Part shown: positions 46,484 to 56,196 of the stretch, in pieces | How positions within the stretch are numbered: position 1 is the first letter of the stretch | Layout of the letters: each line of letters begins with the position of its first letter | NCBI RefSeq assembly: GCF_021654655.1 | Contig: NZ_AP025225.1 | Span: forward strand, 62,001 to 126,000 | Source: Candidatus Hydrogenosomobacter endosymbioticus | Lineage (GTDB): Bacteria; Pseudomonadota; Alphaproteobacteria; Holosporales; GW7 | Direction of reading: 5' to 3' | Length of the DNA: 64,000 bases | Made by a program: the position numbers and the translations under genes | Notes under the pieces: generated by a model | The model's database searches: none | Told to the model about the DNA's origin: nothing | Seen by the model: the letters and a program-made list of their open reading frames with translations, nothing else

Positions 46484-46738
46484 ATGAGAAAATTTTTGAA
46501 TTTAGCCTTATTAATTACTTTAAGTGTTACAGCAAGTCCAATATCTTATTCAGGTGTAAGGGAAACTGAAAGGTGGGTTAAGGCGCACGAATTTAAAGTA
46601 GGGCGCAGCGATTGGTATTTGAATTTTTCGTCCAGGGAGAAGATGGAATTTTTTCAAAGAAAATTGCGAAAAGAAAGGCCGAAAAACGTGTCTGAATCTG
46701 AGTTAGTAGCGTATTTTTTAGAAAAAAATTATTCTTAA
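46484..46738 (+). CDS. Small secreted protein of unknown function
   Basis: I do not recognise this family. The 84-residue product has a signal peptide (RKFL, hydrophobic core, likely cleavage near SYS before GV at residue 23). The mature part of about 60 residues is rich in charged and aromatic residues. TATACT at about 46450 is a possible -10 box. There is no clear Shine-Dalgarno sequence. It stands alone between tRNA-Asn and serS. Confidence 0.6.
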   Translation: MRKFLNLALLITLSVTASPISYSGVRETERWVKAHEFKVGRSDWYLNFSSREKMEFFQRKLRKERPKNVSESELVAYFLEKNYS

Positions 46739-46919
46739 TGTTTATTTATATTTTCAGCGTAATGAAATATAAACTTTATTTTAAAGTAAAAATATTTGTC
46801 GGAAAGATTTTTTGCATTCTCCGTATTCTGAAATTACATTAAAAAGACAAAATATATATTGTTTAACGACCAAAATTATCTTAACATGTGCTTGAGTACG
46901 TTGTTTCAAAGGGTTGCGC

Positions 46920-48188
46920 ATGATAGATCTGAAGTGGATAAGGGAAAATGCTGACAAGGTCGATAGGTCTATGGCTGCAAGGGGGAGCGGCCCGATATCT
47001 GGTGGCATTTTAGATCTTGATGAAAAAAGCAGAAAAGCGATAACAGAGCTTCAGGAAATTAGAACGAAAAGAAATAAGCTGGCGTCAGAAATTGGTGCAC
47101 TTAAATCAAAAAGGATGGATTGCGGCCACTTGATTTCTGAAGCAGAAAAATTTAAGCGCATTGAGGACGAGCTGGCGTCTGGAAGCAACGAGCTATCGTG
47201 TCAGCTTAGGAAGCTGCTTCTTATGGTACCTAATATTCTTGACGAAACTGTTCCGATAGGAGCTGGAGAAGAAGACAATGTTGAGGTCAGGAAATTTGGA
47301 GTGGCGACGGTTTTTCCTTGGACGAAAGACCATATGGAAATTGGAAAATCTCTGAGCTGCATAGACTTTGAAAGCGCAGCAAAATTTGCTGGGGCTAGGT
47401 TTGGCTTGTTAAGGGGGCAAATAGCTCATATGGAAAGAGCTCTATTAAACTGGATGATAGATTTGCATGTATCTGAAGCTGGTTTTATGGAGGTTGCAAC
47501 GCCATATCTAGTGAAAGAAGAGGCTCTGATTGGATCTGGAAATCTTCCAAAATTTAAAGGGGATTTGTTTGAGACGACTGATGGGCGTTTTCTTATTCCT
47601 ACAGCAGAGGTTTCTTTAGTTAACATGTTCAGGGAGCAGGCGATAGACGAATCAGAGCTTCCGATACATGTTGTTGCTGGAACGCCTTGTTTCAGGTCTG
47701 AGGCTGGGTCTGCAGGGAAGGACACTTACGGAATGATAAGGATGCACCAGTTTCATAAGGTAGAGCTTGTTAGTGTATGTAGGATCGAAGACTGCGCTCG
47801 GGAGCTTGAGTTTATTGTTTCGCGAGCAGAGAGGGTTTTGCAGCTGCTCGATATACCATACAGGGTTGTAACTTTGTGTTCTTCTGACACTGGATTCACC
47901 GCCAGCAAAACATATGATTTAGAAGTGTGGCTTCCGGGTCAGAATAAATACAGAGAAATTTCAAGCTGTTCTAATTGTAAGTGCTTTCAAGCAAGGCGCG
48001 CTCAGATTCGTGTCCGTGGTAAGAGCGGTTCGTTGTCTTATGCTGGAACATTAAATGGATCTGGCATCGCTGTTGGAAGGGCGCTCATCGCTGTTTTGGA
48101 AAACTATCAGCAGCAAGATGGATCTGTAGTGATTCCTAACGTATTGAGGCCGTATATGGATAATAAGGAGAGAATAGAAAGATCATGA
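46920..48188 (+). CDS. serS: Seryl-tRNA synthetase
   Basis: Class II synthetase. The N-terminal long antiparallel coiled coil (about 30-105) binds the tRNA variable arm. Motif 2 with TPCFRSEAGSAGKDTYGMIR lies near 260-279 and motif 3 with GSGIAVGRALIA near 380-391. The ATG at 46920 gives the MIDLKWIREN start typical of Alphaproteobacteria; a TTG six bases earlier is in frame. Its stop overlaps the next gene by 4 bp. surE, often next in this lineage, is missing. Confidence 0.97.
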   Translation: MIDLKWIRENADKVDRSMAARGSGPISGGILDLDEKSRKAITELQEIRTKRNKLASEIGALKSKRMDCGHLISEAEKFKRIEDELASGSNELSCQLRKLLLMVPNILDETVPIGAGEEDNVEVRKFGVATVFPWTKDHMEIGKSLSCIDFESAAKFAGARFGLLRGQIAHMERALLNWMIDLHVSEAGFMEVATPYLVKEEALIGSGNLPKFKGDLFETTDGRFLIPTAEVSLVNMFREQAIDESELPIHVVAGTPCFRSEAGSAGKDTYGMIRMHQFHKVELVSVCRIEDCARELEFIVSRAERVLQLLDIPYRVVTLCSSDTGFTASKTYDLEVWLPGQNKYREISSCSNCKCFQARRAQIRVRGKSGSLSYAGTLNGSGIAVGRALIAVLENYQQQDGSVVIPNVLRPYMDNKERIERS

Positions 48189-49201
48189 TCATAGAATATC
48201 GCAGGAAAACAAAGTCGATACCGGTTAGGCTTTTGATTTTGTTTCAAGTTTTGCTGACTCAATGTACTCTTCCGTTAGAGCAGGTGCGTCCAAATCTTGG
48301 TCCATATCAGGTGTGTGTTATGAAAGGAGAGTCTATATACAGTATTGCGGCAAAAAATGACATCTCTGTTAGGGATTTGATTATAGCGAACAGACTGGAA
48401 GCTCCATATGCTGTTTCTGAGGGGCAGGTTTTGGTTTTGCCTGATTCTTCGTCTGGTGAACGGTCTAATGCGAGGAGTGGGGAAAGTGGAAAAGCAATAT
48501 CGGAAGGTCCAGAACTTATACCTGAACCGGGTCCAGATAGAGATTCTATTGATAAAGTGGCTGCGGAAGTTCCTCCTTTATCACCAATTGGTGGAGGATT
48601 TTCGTCTGAAAAGTCTGGTGAGGTGGCGGCTCAGGCTCCTAGACAGCAGCAGCCCTATCAGGCTCAAGGAGCAATTGATGACGATCTTTCGCAGGAGCTA
48701 AAGAAGGCATGTGAAGAAGACGGCCGATCTACATCCTGTGATTCTAGTTCTTCTAAGCCTGCTTCAAAAAGTTCTCAGCAATCGCAAAAGGATAAAAAAC
48801 AACAGTCGTCTGCGCAAAAATCACCGTCAGCAGCTCCAAAGGACCCTGTTAGTTTCTCTCTTCCAGCTCGTGGCAAAATAGTATCTACGTTTCAGCAAAA
48901 AGGCCGTAAGAAATGTAATGGTGTTCGTATAGAACTTCCGCCTGGGTCTTCTGTTGCTGCTTCAAGTGATGGTACGGTTTTATTTGCTGGTTGTGAGCTT
49001 GGTCATAACCTCATACTCATAGAGCATAGGGACAAATTTCTCACTGCATATGGCAATGTTTCTGATATAAAAGTGAGGCAGGGACAGCATGTGAAGAAGG
49101 GGCAAATTATAGGAGGTATCTTGGGAGAAAAAGGTGCTACGATACACTTTGAAATGCGGAAAGACAGAAAGCTAGTTGACCCAATGGCGCATATAAAATA
49201 G
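48185..49201 (+). CDS. NlpD/EnvC-like LysM and M23-fold protein, probably catalytically dead
   Basis: Predicted murein-hydrolase activator at the cell envelope. A signal segment near 15-30 ends in TQC, a possible though atypical lipobox. One LysM domain lies at about 41-87, a low-complexity Ser/Gln/Pro linker spans 90-220, and an M23 peptidase fold follows from 225. The usual zinc ligands of the first motif are replaced (KCNGVRIE where HxG(I/V)D is expected), while IHFEMR keeps one late histidine. This is the pattern of EnvC/NlpD, which activate amidases rather than cut murein. Coupled to serS by a 4-bp overlap. Confidence 0.85.
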   Translation: MIIEYRRKTKSIPVRLLILFQVLLTQCTLPLEQVRPNLGPYQVCVMKGESIYSIAAKNDISVRDLIIANRLEAPYAVSEGQVLVLPDSSSGERSNARSGESGKAISEGPELIPEPGPDRDSIDKVAAEVPPLSPIGGGFSSEKSGEVAAQAPRQQQPYQAQGAIDDDLSQELKKACEEDGRSTSCDSSSSKPASKSSQQSQKDKKQQSSAQKSPSAAPKDPVSFSLPARGKIVSTFQQKGRKKCNGVRIELPPGSSVAASSDGTVLFAGCELGHNLILIEHRDKFLTAYGNVSDIKVRQGQHVKKGQIIGGILGEKGATIHFEMRKDRKLVDPMAHIK

Positions 49202-49247
49202 TATTCCGTCCTACGGTTGTTGTTATTTTTGTAAAAGAGGAAAGCCA

Positions 49248-49622
49248 ATGAATGAAGGGATTATTGAAATTATAGCTAGGGTGGCGCCGTTTTTAATGAT
49301 TGGAGCTGTGTTTTATTTTTTGATATTTTTGCCACAGCAGAAAAAGATGAAAAAACACAAGGAGATGAACGAGTCTCTTAAGAAGGGAGACAAAGTTGTC
49401 ACAAATAGTGGTATTGTTGGTATTTTTGAAAAAGCCGCCGATGGTTATGCTAGTATAACAGTCGCTGAGGGTGTTGTTATACAAGTGGTTAATAGTTCTA
49501 TCGCTGATGTGCTCAAGGGTGATAAGGCTGCTGAGAAAGTGGCAAAATTCAAACAGCAGAACGAAGATTCTGATAGCGGTGTAAGTAAAAAAACGGCTAC
49601 TAAGAAAGCATCGAAGAAATAG
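49248..49622 (+). CDS. yajC: Sec translocon accessory protein YajC
   Basis: Small inner-membrane protein of the SecDF-YajC complex. A single transmembrane helix covers about 12-30 and is followed by the family block LPQQKKMKKHKEM. A Lys-rich tail ends the protein. The usual secD and secF genes downstream are missing here and must be elsewhere or lost. serS, nlpD-like and yajC keep the alphaproteobacterial order. Confidence 0.93.
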   Translation: MNEGIIEIIARVAPFLMIGAVFYFLIFLPQQKKMKKHKEMNESLKKGDKVVTNSGIVGIFEKAADGYASITVAEGVVIQVVNSSIADVLKGDKAAEKVAKFKQQNEDSDSGVSKKTATKKASKK

Positions 49623-49803
49623 ACTTAGGGAACTCTATACTGGGTGGCTGGTCGATAAGAGTGCTTTACATGCGGGAGCCCGGTCTTTCGGCGCGTGTTT
49701 ACTGTAAGTGTGTAGGGTGGCCTATGCATAATGAGCTGATGCGCCGCTTCTTAACTTTGCTGTGTTGGCGAGGCTGGTTGTTGTCATGAGACATGAGGCT
49801 TTT

Positions 49804-50448
49804 TTATCTCACTGAAAACATTGCGCGCGTCGACAAACCGCCATCCTGAACTGATTCGCGATAATGTTTCCTACAGAATGATACGTATCTACTTCCTGCC
49901 TGGTCTAGCTGTTCACCATTAGTTACGGCGTTTCCATCCTGATCTAGTCTGACCACCATTGTCGCGTTTTTCCCGCAAAAACAGACTGTTTTTATTTCTT
50001 CTATCTCATCGGCCCAAGCGAGCAGGTGCTTGCTTCCCTCAAAGAGATTCCCTTGAAAATCTGTGCGAAGTCCGTACGTCAGCACAGAAATATTTAAGTA
50101 ATCAGCAATATAGCATAGCTGCCAAACCTGGCTTTTCGTAAGAAATTGGGCCTCGTCTATGAGGGCGCATGAGATGCTCTGGCTTTCTTGCGATTCCATA
50201 ACGAAGTGATCAAATCTAAACTCATTATTAAACGATATGCAAGGAGACTCTATTCCTATACGAGATATAATTTTTTCGCTGCCTATTCTGTCGGTGATTA
50301 AACTTGGCAAAAAACACAAAGTGTTCATGCCGCATTCCCTGTAGTTATAATTAGTTTGCAGAAGGGCCGTGGTTTTTCCTGCATTCATCGCGGAATAATA
50401 AAAAACGAGCCTAGACACGGGGAAAAAATTCAACATCCCATAAACCAT
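49804..50448 (-). CDS. tdk: Thymidine kinase
   Basis: Salvage kinase that phosphorylates thymidine. The P-loop YSAMNAGKTTALLQ lies near residues 18-31, the family block ALIDEAQFLT near 96-105, and the zinc-binding cysteines CFCGK near 157-161 and CRKHY near 199-203 are present. The start ATG at 50448 is preferred to the TTG at 50469; ATG at 50436 is another option. Salvage suits a host-dependent life style, but tdk is also common in free-living bacteria. Confidence 0.93.
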   Translation of the reverse strand: MVYGMLNFFPVSRLVFYYSAMNAGKTTALLQTNYNYRECGMNTLCFLPSLITDRIGSEKIISRIGIESPCISFNNEFRFDHFVMESQESQSISCALIDEAQFLTKSQVWQLCYIADYLNISVLTYGLRTDFQGNLFEGSKHLLAWADEIEEIKTVCFCGKNATMVVRLDQDGNAVTNGEQLDQAGSRYVSFCRKHYRESVQDGGLSTRAMFSVR

Positions 50449-50469
50449 GATGATAGCAGCAGTTGACAA

Positions 50470-50708
50470 AAAAATCCAGGAAATACACGTGTGGCCACGG
50501 TCGTTATATGGAACCTAACAGAGACTGTTGCACAAAAGAACCAATAAAAAGTGCTGTCATCAACATAAGCCAATTCAGTGCTGAGAAACAACAGGCAAAC
50601 TATGGCGAGCTCTTCCCACACATACTGTATTATAATAAGTAAGCGCGCTTAGTCTCTAATACAACACTCCGAGCAGTTAAAGCTTATTTTAACAGATTGC
50701 TTTATTTG
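50470..50708. promoter_or_regulatory. tdk-rpmE intergenic region
   Basis: 239 bp without a supported gene; probably holds the tdk promoter. No clear terminator for rpmE. Confidence 0.3.
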
Positions 50709-50939
50709 CTATTTTTTTGGAGTGCCAAACTGTAATCCGGAAAATTTTTGTCTAAACCTGGCTAATTGACCTTTTTCTATTAGGTGCTGTTCCTTTGTCC
50801 AAGCCACGTGCGTTTTTGGATCTATCTCAAGGTTTAAAGTATCGCCCTCTTTCCCCCATGTGGACTTTGTTTGAAATTTTGTGCCATCAGTCATAACAAC
50901 GTTTATCGTGTGATAATCCGGATGAATTCCTTTTTTCAT
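50709..50939 (-). CDS. rpmE: 50S ribosomal protein L31
   Basis: L31 bridges the 50S and 30S subunits. [19 protein letters not shown] at the start is diagnostic. It lacks the CxxC of zinc-binding L31 (a long alphaproteobacterial type A-minus form). The ATG at 50939 has GGAGA seven bases upstream; a longer frame to 50978 is not supported. Confidence 0.94.
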   Translation of the reverse strand: MKKGIHPDYHTINVVMTDGTKFQTKSTWGKEGDTLNLEIDPKTHVAWTKEQHLIEKGQLARFRQKFSGLQFGTPKK

Positions 50940-51077
50940 TGCAATATCTCCAAAGACTGCCTGAACGGAGTATAGCACAGTTTGCTCATGCTAAGAAGAC
51001 AGTATTCTTAGCGAGCGCGTTGTGAGAAAACCAGAAAAACCTTCTATTGGACCAGAGATATTAAAATCGATAGGCGT

Positions 51078-52796
51078 TCATTCATCGACGTCTGCGTTGC
51101 AAAGTTTTTTCTGTGTGTATTTTGTTCTTTTTTGTGGCATCCTCTGAGACTCCAGCCGTTTTTTCAGTAATATAGGAGATCGATCCGTTCCAGCTCTTCT
51201 TCTAGAATCCTTATGAAAATTCTTTTTTGCGAAACATATCATCCGATGAGACCATTCGCGAATTCTCTCTCTCATCTTCATTCTTTTTCGCTCTTTATAT
51301 TTCTCTGGCCAGGCACTTTTTTCCTTGAGTGAAACTTCAGCTGGGTTGAAGAAACCACTATGATTTACCAGAACAATATTTCTTTTTCTAATTTTTTTAT
51401 TTTTTAATTTAACAGTTTTAGCGGCGCTTGACCGATTTTTAATATCTGTTTCGCTCTGCTCATTTTGTTCGGGATGCAAAATTCCAAGTTGGTCGCAAAG
51501 GGCGGCGCTTTCTGTTAGCTCTTGCACAGAGCTATTTGCATTTTTTATATTTTTTTTATTTGTTCTGATAGATTGGGAAGCTATTTTTGTGCGACTTGAA
51601 GAGGAGAGGTTTTTCGATAAAGAAGAGCTATTTTTAACGGTCTCTATATCTAAATCATCTAAATCTTCAGGGAATTCGCTTGTTATTGAGCTGTTGTTAG
51701 GCTTGGCCTGCGAGGTATCTAAATTTTGTGCATATGTTTCGTTCCATAAAGCAGAAAAAACTTTCTGTGTATTGTATGCGCCGCTATCAACAGCAATAAG
51801 CACGCGTGAGGACAGCCACTTTCTCGATGGAACTGTTATGGCATAACTTTTGTCTATGTTTTTGCTGTTGGTTGTTGCATCATCTTCACAACATAAAAGA
51901 AGACCAAAAGGGACGCTAGATCTTGTTTCTGTATACGAAGAAGCCTTGTCAATGATCGAATAATTATTTATGTCGTATAATTCCTCCTTTTGGGAATAGG
52001 CTGACATGTCGTTTATTATTGGTAGAGCTCTCAATATTTGCTGGTTTTTCGAGTTATCTGCTACTTCTGTCCCATTTAAAAGCCCGCTGATGACTGCTGC
52101 GCGAGGACAGAACATAGCTTCAGACCTGCGGTAGGTTTTTGCATGGCAGTCGATATAGTTGATATACGGATTTGTTTGCCCAACGCTTGCGCAAATGTAT
52201 TCTGATGGAATGAAAAGAGGTTTTGTGTCTCCTGACGCACGCACAGAAGGACTTAATATTTCTGCCATAAGTAGATCGACAGATCTGCTGCTTCCTTGTG
52301 GGTATAGAAGATTATACACCTCGCACGCCACACAGTTGTTTCCGCTTGGAAGGGTAATAGTTCTAACAAGCGAGAACTGTCTGCCGGTCGGGTCTTTTTT
52401 GTTTCTGAGTTTATATGAAAATGTGAGGCTTCCGGTTTCGTCATTTTTTGATATGGTTATGTCGCCAATAATGTCATGTTTCGTAAGCTGAAATTCTTTT
52501 CCCTTAGAATTCCAATATTTTATTGAAAACCCAGGAAATCCTTCTCCGTCAGAAAATGCGTTATTAAACAGTGTTTTCGGAGATGCGCTTCCTATGTGCG
52601 TTATTCCTCCTCCATTTTTATCTATAACAACGTAAACGTCCTGACCGTTACTGTTTTTTTCCTGCATTACATAGCGGCTTCCTAGGTCTGTTATTGTGGT
52701 CGCTTGCGCGTCGCGTATCCAACAGATGCAACATGCTATGGAGCAATAAATAGAGATGACAATACGAAACTTTTCTAAAGCATAAGGGACAATCAT
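51078..52796 (-). CDS. Secreted protein with disordered linker and highly basic tail; second gene of a two-gene operon
   Basis: I do not recognise this family. The 572-residue product has a signal peptide (hydrophobic core about 12-25, likely cleavage after AQA near 32). Residues 33-350 look beta-rich and resemble a carbohydrate- or protein-binding fold, with conserved-looking motifs but none I can name. A low-complexity Ser/Asn/Glu segment spans 370-480 and the last 90 residues are Arg/Lys-rich. The basic tail recalls the protein at 28 kb. The ATG overlaps the stop of the upstream membrane-protein gene by 4 bp (ATGA), so the two are co-translated and may form one system. Confidence 0.75.
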   Translation of the reverse strand: MIVPYALEKFRIVISIYCSIACCICWIRDAQATTITDLGSRYVMQEKNSNGQDVYVVIDKNGGGITHIGSASPKTLFNNAFSDGEGFPGFSIKYWNSKGKEFQLTKHDIIGDITISKNDETGSLTFSYKLRNKKDPTGRQFSLVRTITLPSGNNCVACEVYNLLYPQGSSRSVDLLMAEILSPSVRASGDTKPLFIPSEYICASVGQTNPYINYIDCHAKTYRRSEAMFCPRAAVISGLLNGTEVADNSKNQQILRALPIINDMSAYSQKEELYDINNYSIIDKASSYTETRSSVPFGLLLCCEDDATTNSKNIDKSYAITVPSRKWLSSRVLIAVDSGAYNTQKVFSALWNETYAQNLDTSQAKPNNSSITSEFPEDLDDLDIETVKNSSSLSKNLSSSSRTKIASQSIRTNKKNIKNANSSVQELTESAALCDQLGILHPEQNEQSETDIKNRSSAAKTVKLKNKKIRKRNIVLVNHSGFFNPAEVSLKEKSAWPEKYKERKRMKMRERIREWSHRMICFAKKNFHKDSRRRAGTDRSPILLKKRLESQRMPQKRTKYTQKKLCNADVDE

Positions 52797-54769
52797 TTCT
52801 TCCTCACTTTATATGGACCAACAAGAAACATTCTTGCTCCATATTCTACATTATTGTCTCTCGGCCCGCTTCCAATTAATACTTTTTTCATATTTTCACA
52901 TGGCTCAATAACTCCGCCCAGATAATTGATCACCGTTTTTCCTATTCTTTCTTTCTCAGACTGAAGAATATAGACATGTCTGATATCCTTTCCTTTTTCT
53001 AGCTCTAAAAACGCGAGGCTGAATTTATCAAAGCTGTCTTGCCGGCTATCTTTGCTTAAATAGAATTGAAATAAACATCCGAACGATTTTGCCCCTATAG
53101 CCGAGACAAACCCAGCAAGGTACGGAGCGAAAATACGATCTTTTTCAAAATCAAAACCATTGGTCGCAAGAGTTAGGCACAACTTATCAATGCAATTGCT
53201 GGTTAGTTTAAATATTTTTATTTTCTTCAAATACGGGCTTCGTATAGGAACAGTTCCAAAATCCTTATCGTGCATTATTGAGTTATGGCCGAATTCTTTG
53301 AATACAGATATAAACGCTCCTATATATGACGAAAAAACCACGGCCATTAGCATAATTATCCACCGTTTTTTAGTGAACGAGCGAGTATAGTCAAACGCAG
53401 CTACTACGATTGGAAGAGCTAATGATCCCATAGAAAACGCCATAATCCAACTGAGCCTAGCCGCGCTGCCAAACGCAGATAAAAACGTTGCCGACAGCGA
53501 TGAAACTAAAATAAATGCTCTGCCCTTAATGAACTTAGCTCTTTCTATTCTTTCTATTTTCGATTTTTCCTGCCCCTCGTCATCGGACTTTCTGAGGTAC
53601 CAAGAAAAACATGTGAACGATGAGATGATGGCTATGACAGAAGCCATCCGAGCCATCATTTCCCGCTGCCAGAACACTTTTGACGGCTTCAAATATTTCC
53701 ACACATAGAGAAGCTTCTTCGTGTCTAGAAAAACAAGCGTGAAAAAGTATGCCGCGCACATAGACAATATCCACACCGCCATGTGAGTATGGCGCTTAAA
53801 GCTGCGCTTTGTAATTACTATGCTAAAGGTCACCGCGCTGAAAATAATAGGATGATAACGCGCTATTAGCTCTTTAAAATCACTCAGATAGCGCTCGAAC
53901 ATTCCGCCATGCATAGCAGACATCTCCGCTATGTAAAGCTGGTACATGTTAGTGTAAATGTTGTAGCACAGCGCTATGTGAGCGACTATTATAAACAGAC
54001 TGGACAAGAAGAAAACAGCCGAATCCTTCCACGCTTGAGCGAGCATACGTCTTCTCTCATCGCCCACATAATAAATCATGGCAAAAGAGACTATCATTAT
54101 AGGGCTCCACACAATCATAGCTACGCCAGTAACCGGGCGTCCAAGAAATAGAACAAAAACAGAAAAAGCAGCTCCTACCATGTGTACAGCTCTAGAAAAT
54201 GGTTTTGAGGAGCGCAGATACAACATCATACATCCCATCCATAAATACGTTCCACATGTTGAAAATGTGTAATAAGAAGGGGTTTGTATGAGATGCATGT
54301 AATAAAATAACGACAGTATGTTAACTATCAATACAAAACACAAAGCAGACGCAAAATCTCTGTTTTTTTCTCCTTCTCCATCCCGTTTAAAAAATCCTAA
54401 ATTATTAGTTAATGAAGCATATCTGAATGTGCTCCATGCCATAAAAGTAGAGCTTGCAACTATCATCCCAAAAGTCAAAAATCTGTAAATAAGCACGAAA
54501 TGTTTGAACATACAGCCGATTTTATGCAAGATCACATAATAAGCGCTCAAGAAGAGCGCCGTGGGTTCAGCTCCTTGCTGAAGGATGTAATACGTATATC
54601 CTTCATAAAAAATATTGAAATGGAAAAATGCTCTATATAAAATTTCATAGCTAAGCCACGAAAATAAAAAAAGAGAAACAGAAAGACATAACCATTTTGA
54701 TGACAAAAATTTATGAACAAATAATTCTTTAGCTATTTTTCTGATCCTAATCACAGAACTTTGCAGCAT
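52793..54769 (-). CDS. Polytopic membrane protein of unknown function; first gene of a two-gene operon
   Basis: I do not recognise this family. The product is about 658 residues from the ATG at 54769, which has AAGGTG upstream; an upstream ATG at 54826 would add 19. About 12 hydrophobic segments fill residues 25-515, in a pattern reminiscent of GT-C-type glycosyltransferases (many helices and a periplasmic C-terminal part), but the usual acidic loop motif is not clear to me. The last 140 residues look soluble and periplasmic. It is tied to the basic-tail secreted protein by an ATGA overlap, and follows trpS by 116 bp. Confidence 0.78.
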   Translation of the reverse strand: MLQSSVIRIRKIAKELFVHKFLSSKWLCLSVSLFLFSWLSYEILYRAFFHFNIFYEGYTYYILQQGAEPTALFLSAYYVILHKIGCMFKHFVLIYRFLTFGMIVASSTFMAWSTFRYASLTNNLGFFKRDGEGEKNRDFASALCFVLIVNILSLFYYMHLIQTPSYYTFSTCGTYLWMGCMMLYLRSSKPFSRAVHMVGAAFSVFVLFLGRPVTGVAMIVWSPIMIVSFAMIYYVGDERRRMLAQAWKDSAVFFLSSLFIIVAHIALCYNIYTNMYQLYIAEMSAMHGGMFERYLSDFKELIARYHPIIFSAVTFSIVITKRSFKRHTHMAVWILSMCAAYFFTLVFLDTKKLLYVWKYLKPSKVFWQREMMARMASVIAIISSFTCFSWYLRKSDDEGQEKSKIERIERAKFIKGRAFILVSSLSATFLSAFGSAARLSWIMAFSMGSLALPIVVAAFDYTRSFTKKRWIIMLMAVVFSSYIGAFISVFKEFGHNSIMHDKDFGTVPIRSPYLKKIKIFKLTSNCIDKLCLTLATNGFDFEKDRIFAPYLAGFVSAIGAKSFGCLFQFYLSKDSRQDSFDKFSLAFLELEKGKDIRHVYILQSEKERIGKTVINYLGGVIEPCENMKKVLIGSGPRDNNVEYGARMFLVGPYKVRKK

Positions 54770-54885
54770 AAACACCTTTTCAAGAGCAATACAAAGCGAT
54801 GCTATCACATAAGAGAACCCAATCAAACGCTTTTATTAATCGGTGAGTTAACCTAATATCAAACCAATTCACCGAGCGATCGAGC

Positions 54886-55890
54886 CTACCAATAGCTAAG
54901 CCCCATAACCCCCTTAACTTGCGATAGAGTGACTGCGGCAACTGCTCGAGATTTTTCTGTTCCAGCAATCAATATTTCGTCTATCTGATTTTTTGTTATG
55001 CTTTTTCTGCGCTCTCGTATAGGAAAAAGGATTTTCTGAAGCGTATCATTTAAAAGAGACTTTATGACCTTATCACCTAGTCCGCCTTTTCGATACTTTT
55101 GTTTAAGTGTGTCGATTTCATCGCGGTCATCATGAAACGCGTCAAGATATGTAAACACTACATTAACTTCAACATTGCCAGGATCGTTCACATGTATATG
55201 GTTTGGATCTGTGAACATAGAAAACACTTTTTCTTTTACGACGTCTTCTTCATCGCACAGCATAATAGCGTTTCCAAGAGATTTGCTCGCTTTTTGCTTG
55301 CCATCTATGCCTATAAGGCGCGCTTCCCTGCTTAGGCTAGCTTTAGCCTCTAAGAGGATCTCAGCTCTATATATTCGGTTAAATTTACGCACGATTTCGT
55401 TGCACGTTTCAATTAATGGAAGCTGATCTTCTCCAACAGGTATTATTTCTGCTTTAAACGCAGTTATGTCAGCTGCTTGGCTCACAGGATAGCAAAGAAA
55501 TCCTGCTGGAATGCTTTGTCCGAACTCTTTTTGTTGCAGCTCGCTTTTTACTGTTGGATTGCGCTCAAGTCTGCTTATCGTCACTAAATTAAGATAATAA
55601 AATGTTAATTCTGCAAGCTCTTGAACTTGTGACTGCACGAAAATTGTGGCTTTTTTAGGGTCTATTCCAACAGCTATGTAATCTTTTACAACTTCGTATA
55701 CGTTTGCTCGGACTTTTTCTGGAGTAGAGAAATTGTCCGTGAGGGCCTGCGCATCGGCGACCATTATGTATGAATCAAACTTGCTCTGCATTTCCACTCT
55801 ACTTAGCAAAGATCCCACATAATGCCCTAGATGAAGAGCGCCGGTAGGCCTATCTCCTGTCAACATAACCTTATTTTTCTCAATTTCCAT
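54886..55890 (-). CDS. trpS: Tryptophanyl-tRNA synthetase
   Basis: Class I synthetase that charges tRNA-Trp. The HIGH-like motif GALHLGHYVG lies near residues 17-26, and the KMSKS-like motif KASKS at about 200-204. The 334 residues match the family. It stands upstream of the two-gene operon on the same strand, with 116 bp between, so they could be transcribed together. The promoter lies in the divergent region to the right. Confidence 0.96.
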   Translation of the reverse strand: MEIEKNKVMLTGDRPTGALHLGHYVGSLLSRVEMQSKFDSYIMVADAQALTDNFSTPEKVRANVYEVVKDYIAVGIDPKKATIFVQSQVQELAELTFYYLNLVTISRLERNPTVKSELQQKEFGQSIPAGFLCYPVSQAADITAFKAEIIPVGEDQLPLIETCNEIVRKFNRIYRAEILLEAKASLSREARLIGIDGKQKASKSLGNAIMLCDEEDVVKEKVFSMFTDPNHIHVNDPGNVEVNVVFTYLDAFHDDRDEIDTLKQKYRKGGLGDKVIKSLLNDTLQKILFPIRERRKSITKNQIDEILIAGTEKSRAVAAVTLSQVKGVMGLSYW

Positions 55891-56196
55891 GTGGTTTACA
55901 AAATATCTAAACGTGTTTATGAAAGTATATAAATATCAGACTAAAGTTTGCAAATAACATTTTGATTGAAAATTTTCATCTATGCTCATACAAATAAAAT
56001 ACAAAATTTGTGCCTGAGCTTTTTCTATAATTATGCTTAAATTAGTACTATCGAACTTTATTTTTCATTTATTCAACGGCTAAACAATGTTAATACAAAT
56101 TTATATTATGCATATGTAAAATACGAAACTTGATAGGTGCTCGCTCAAGCTTGTACAATTCGCCTGTAAACAATCCATTACACAGGAGATAATAGC
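55891..56196. promoter_or_regulatory. Divergent promoter region trpS / dapA
   Basis: 306 bp of AT-rich DNA between divergent genes. I see no gene. ACAGGAG 9-10 bases before the dapA ATG is a ribosome-binding site. A trp-dependent leader peptide for trpS is not evident. Confidence 0.4.
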
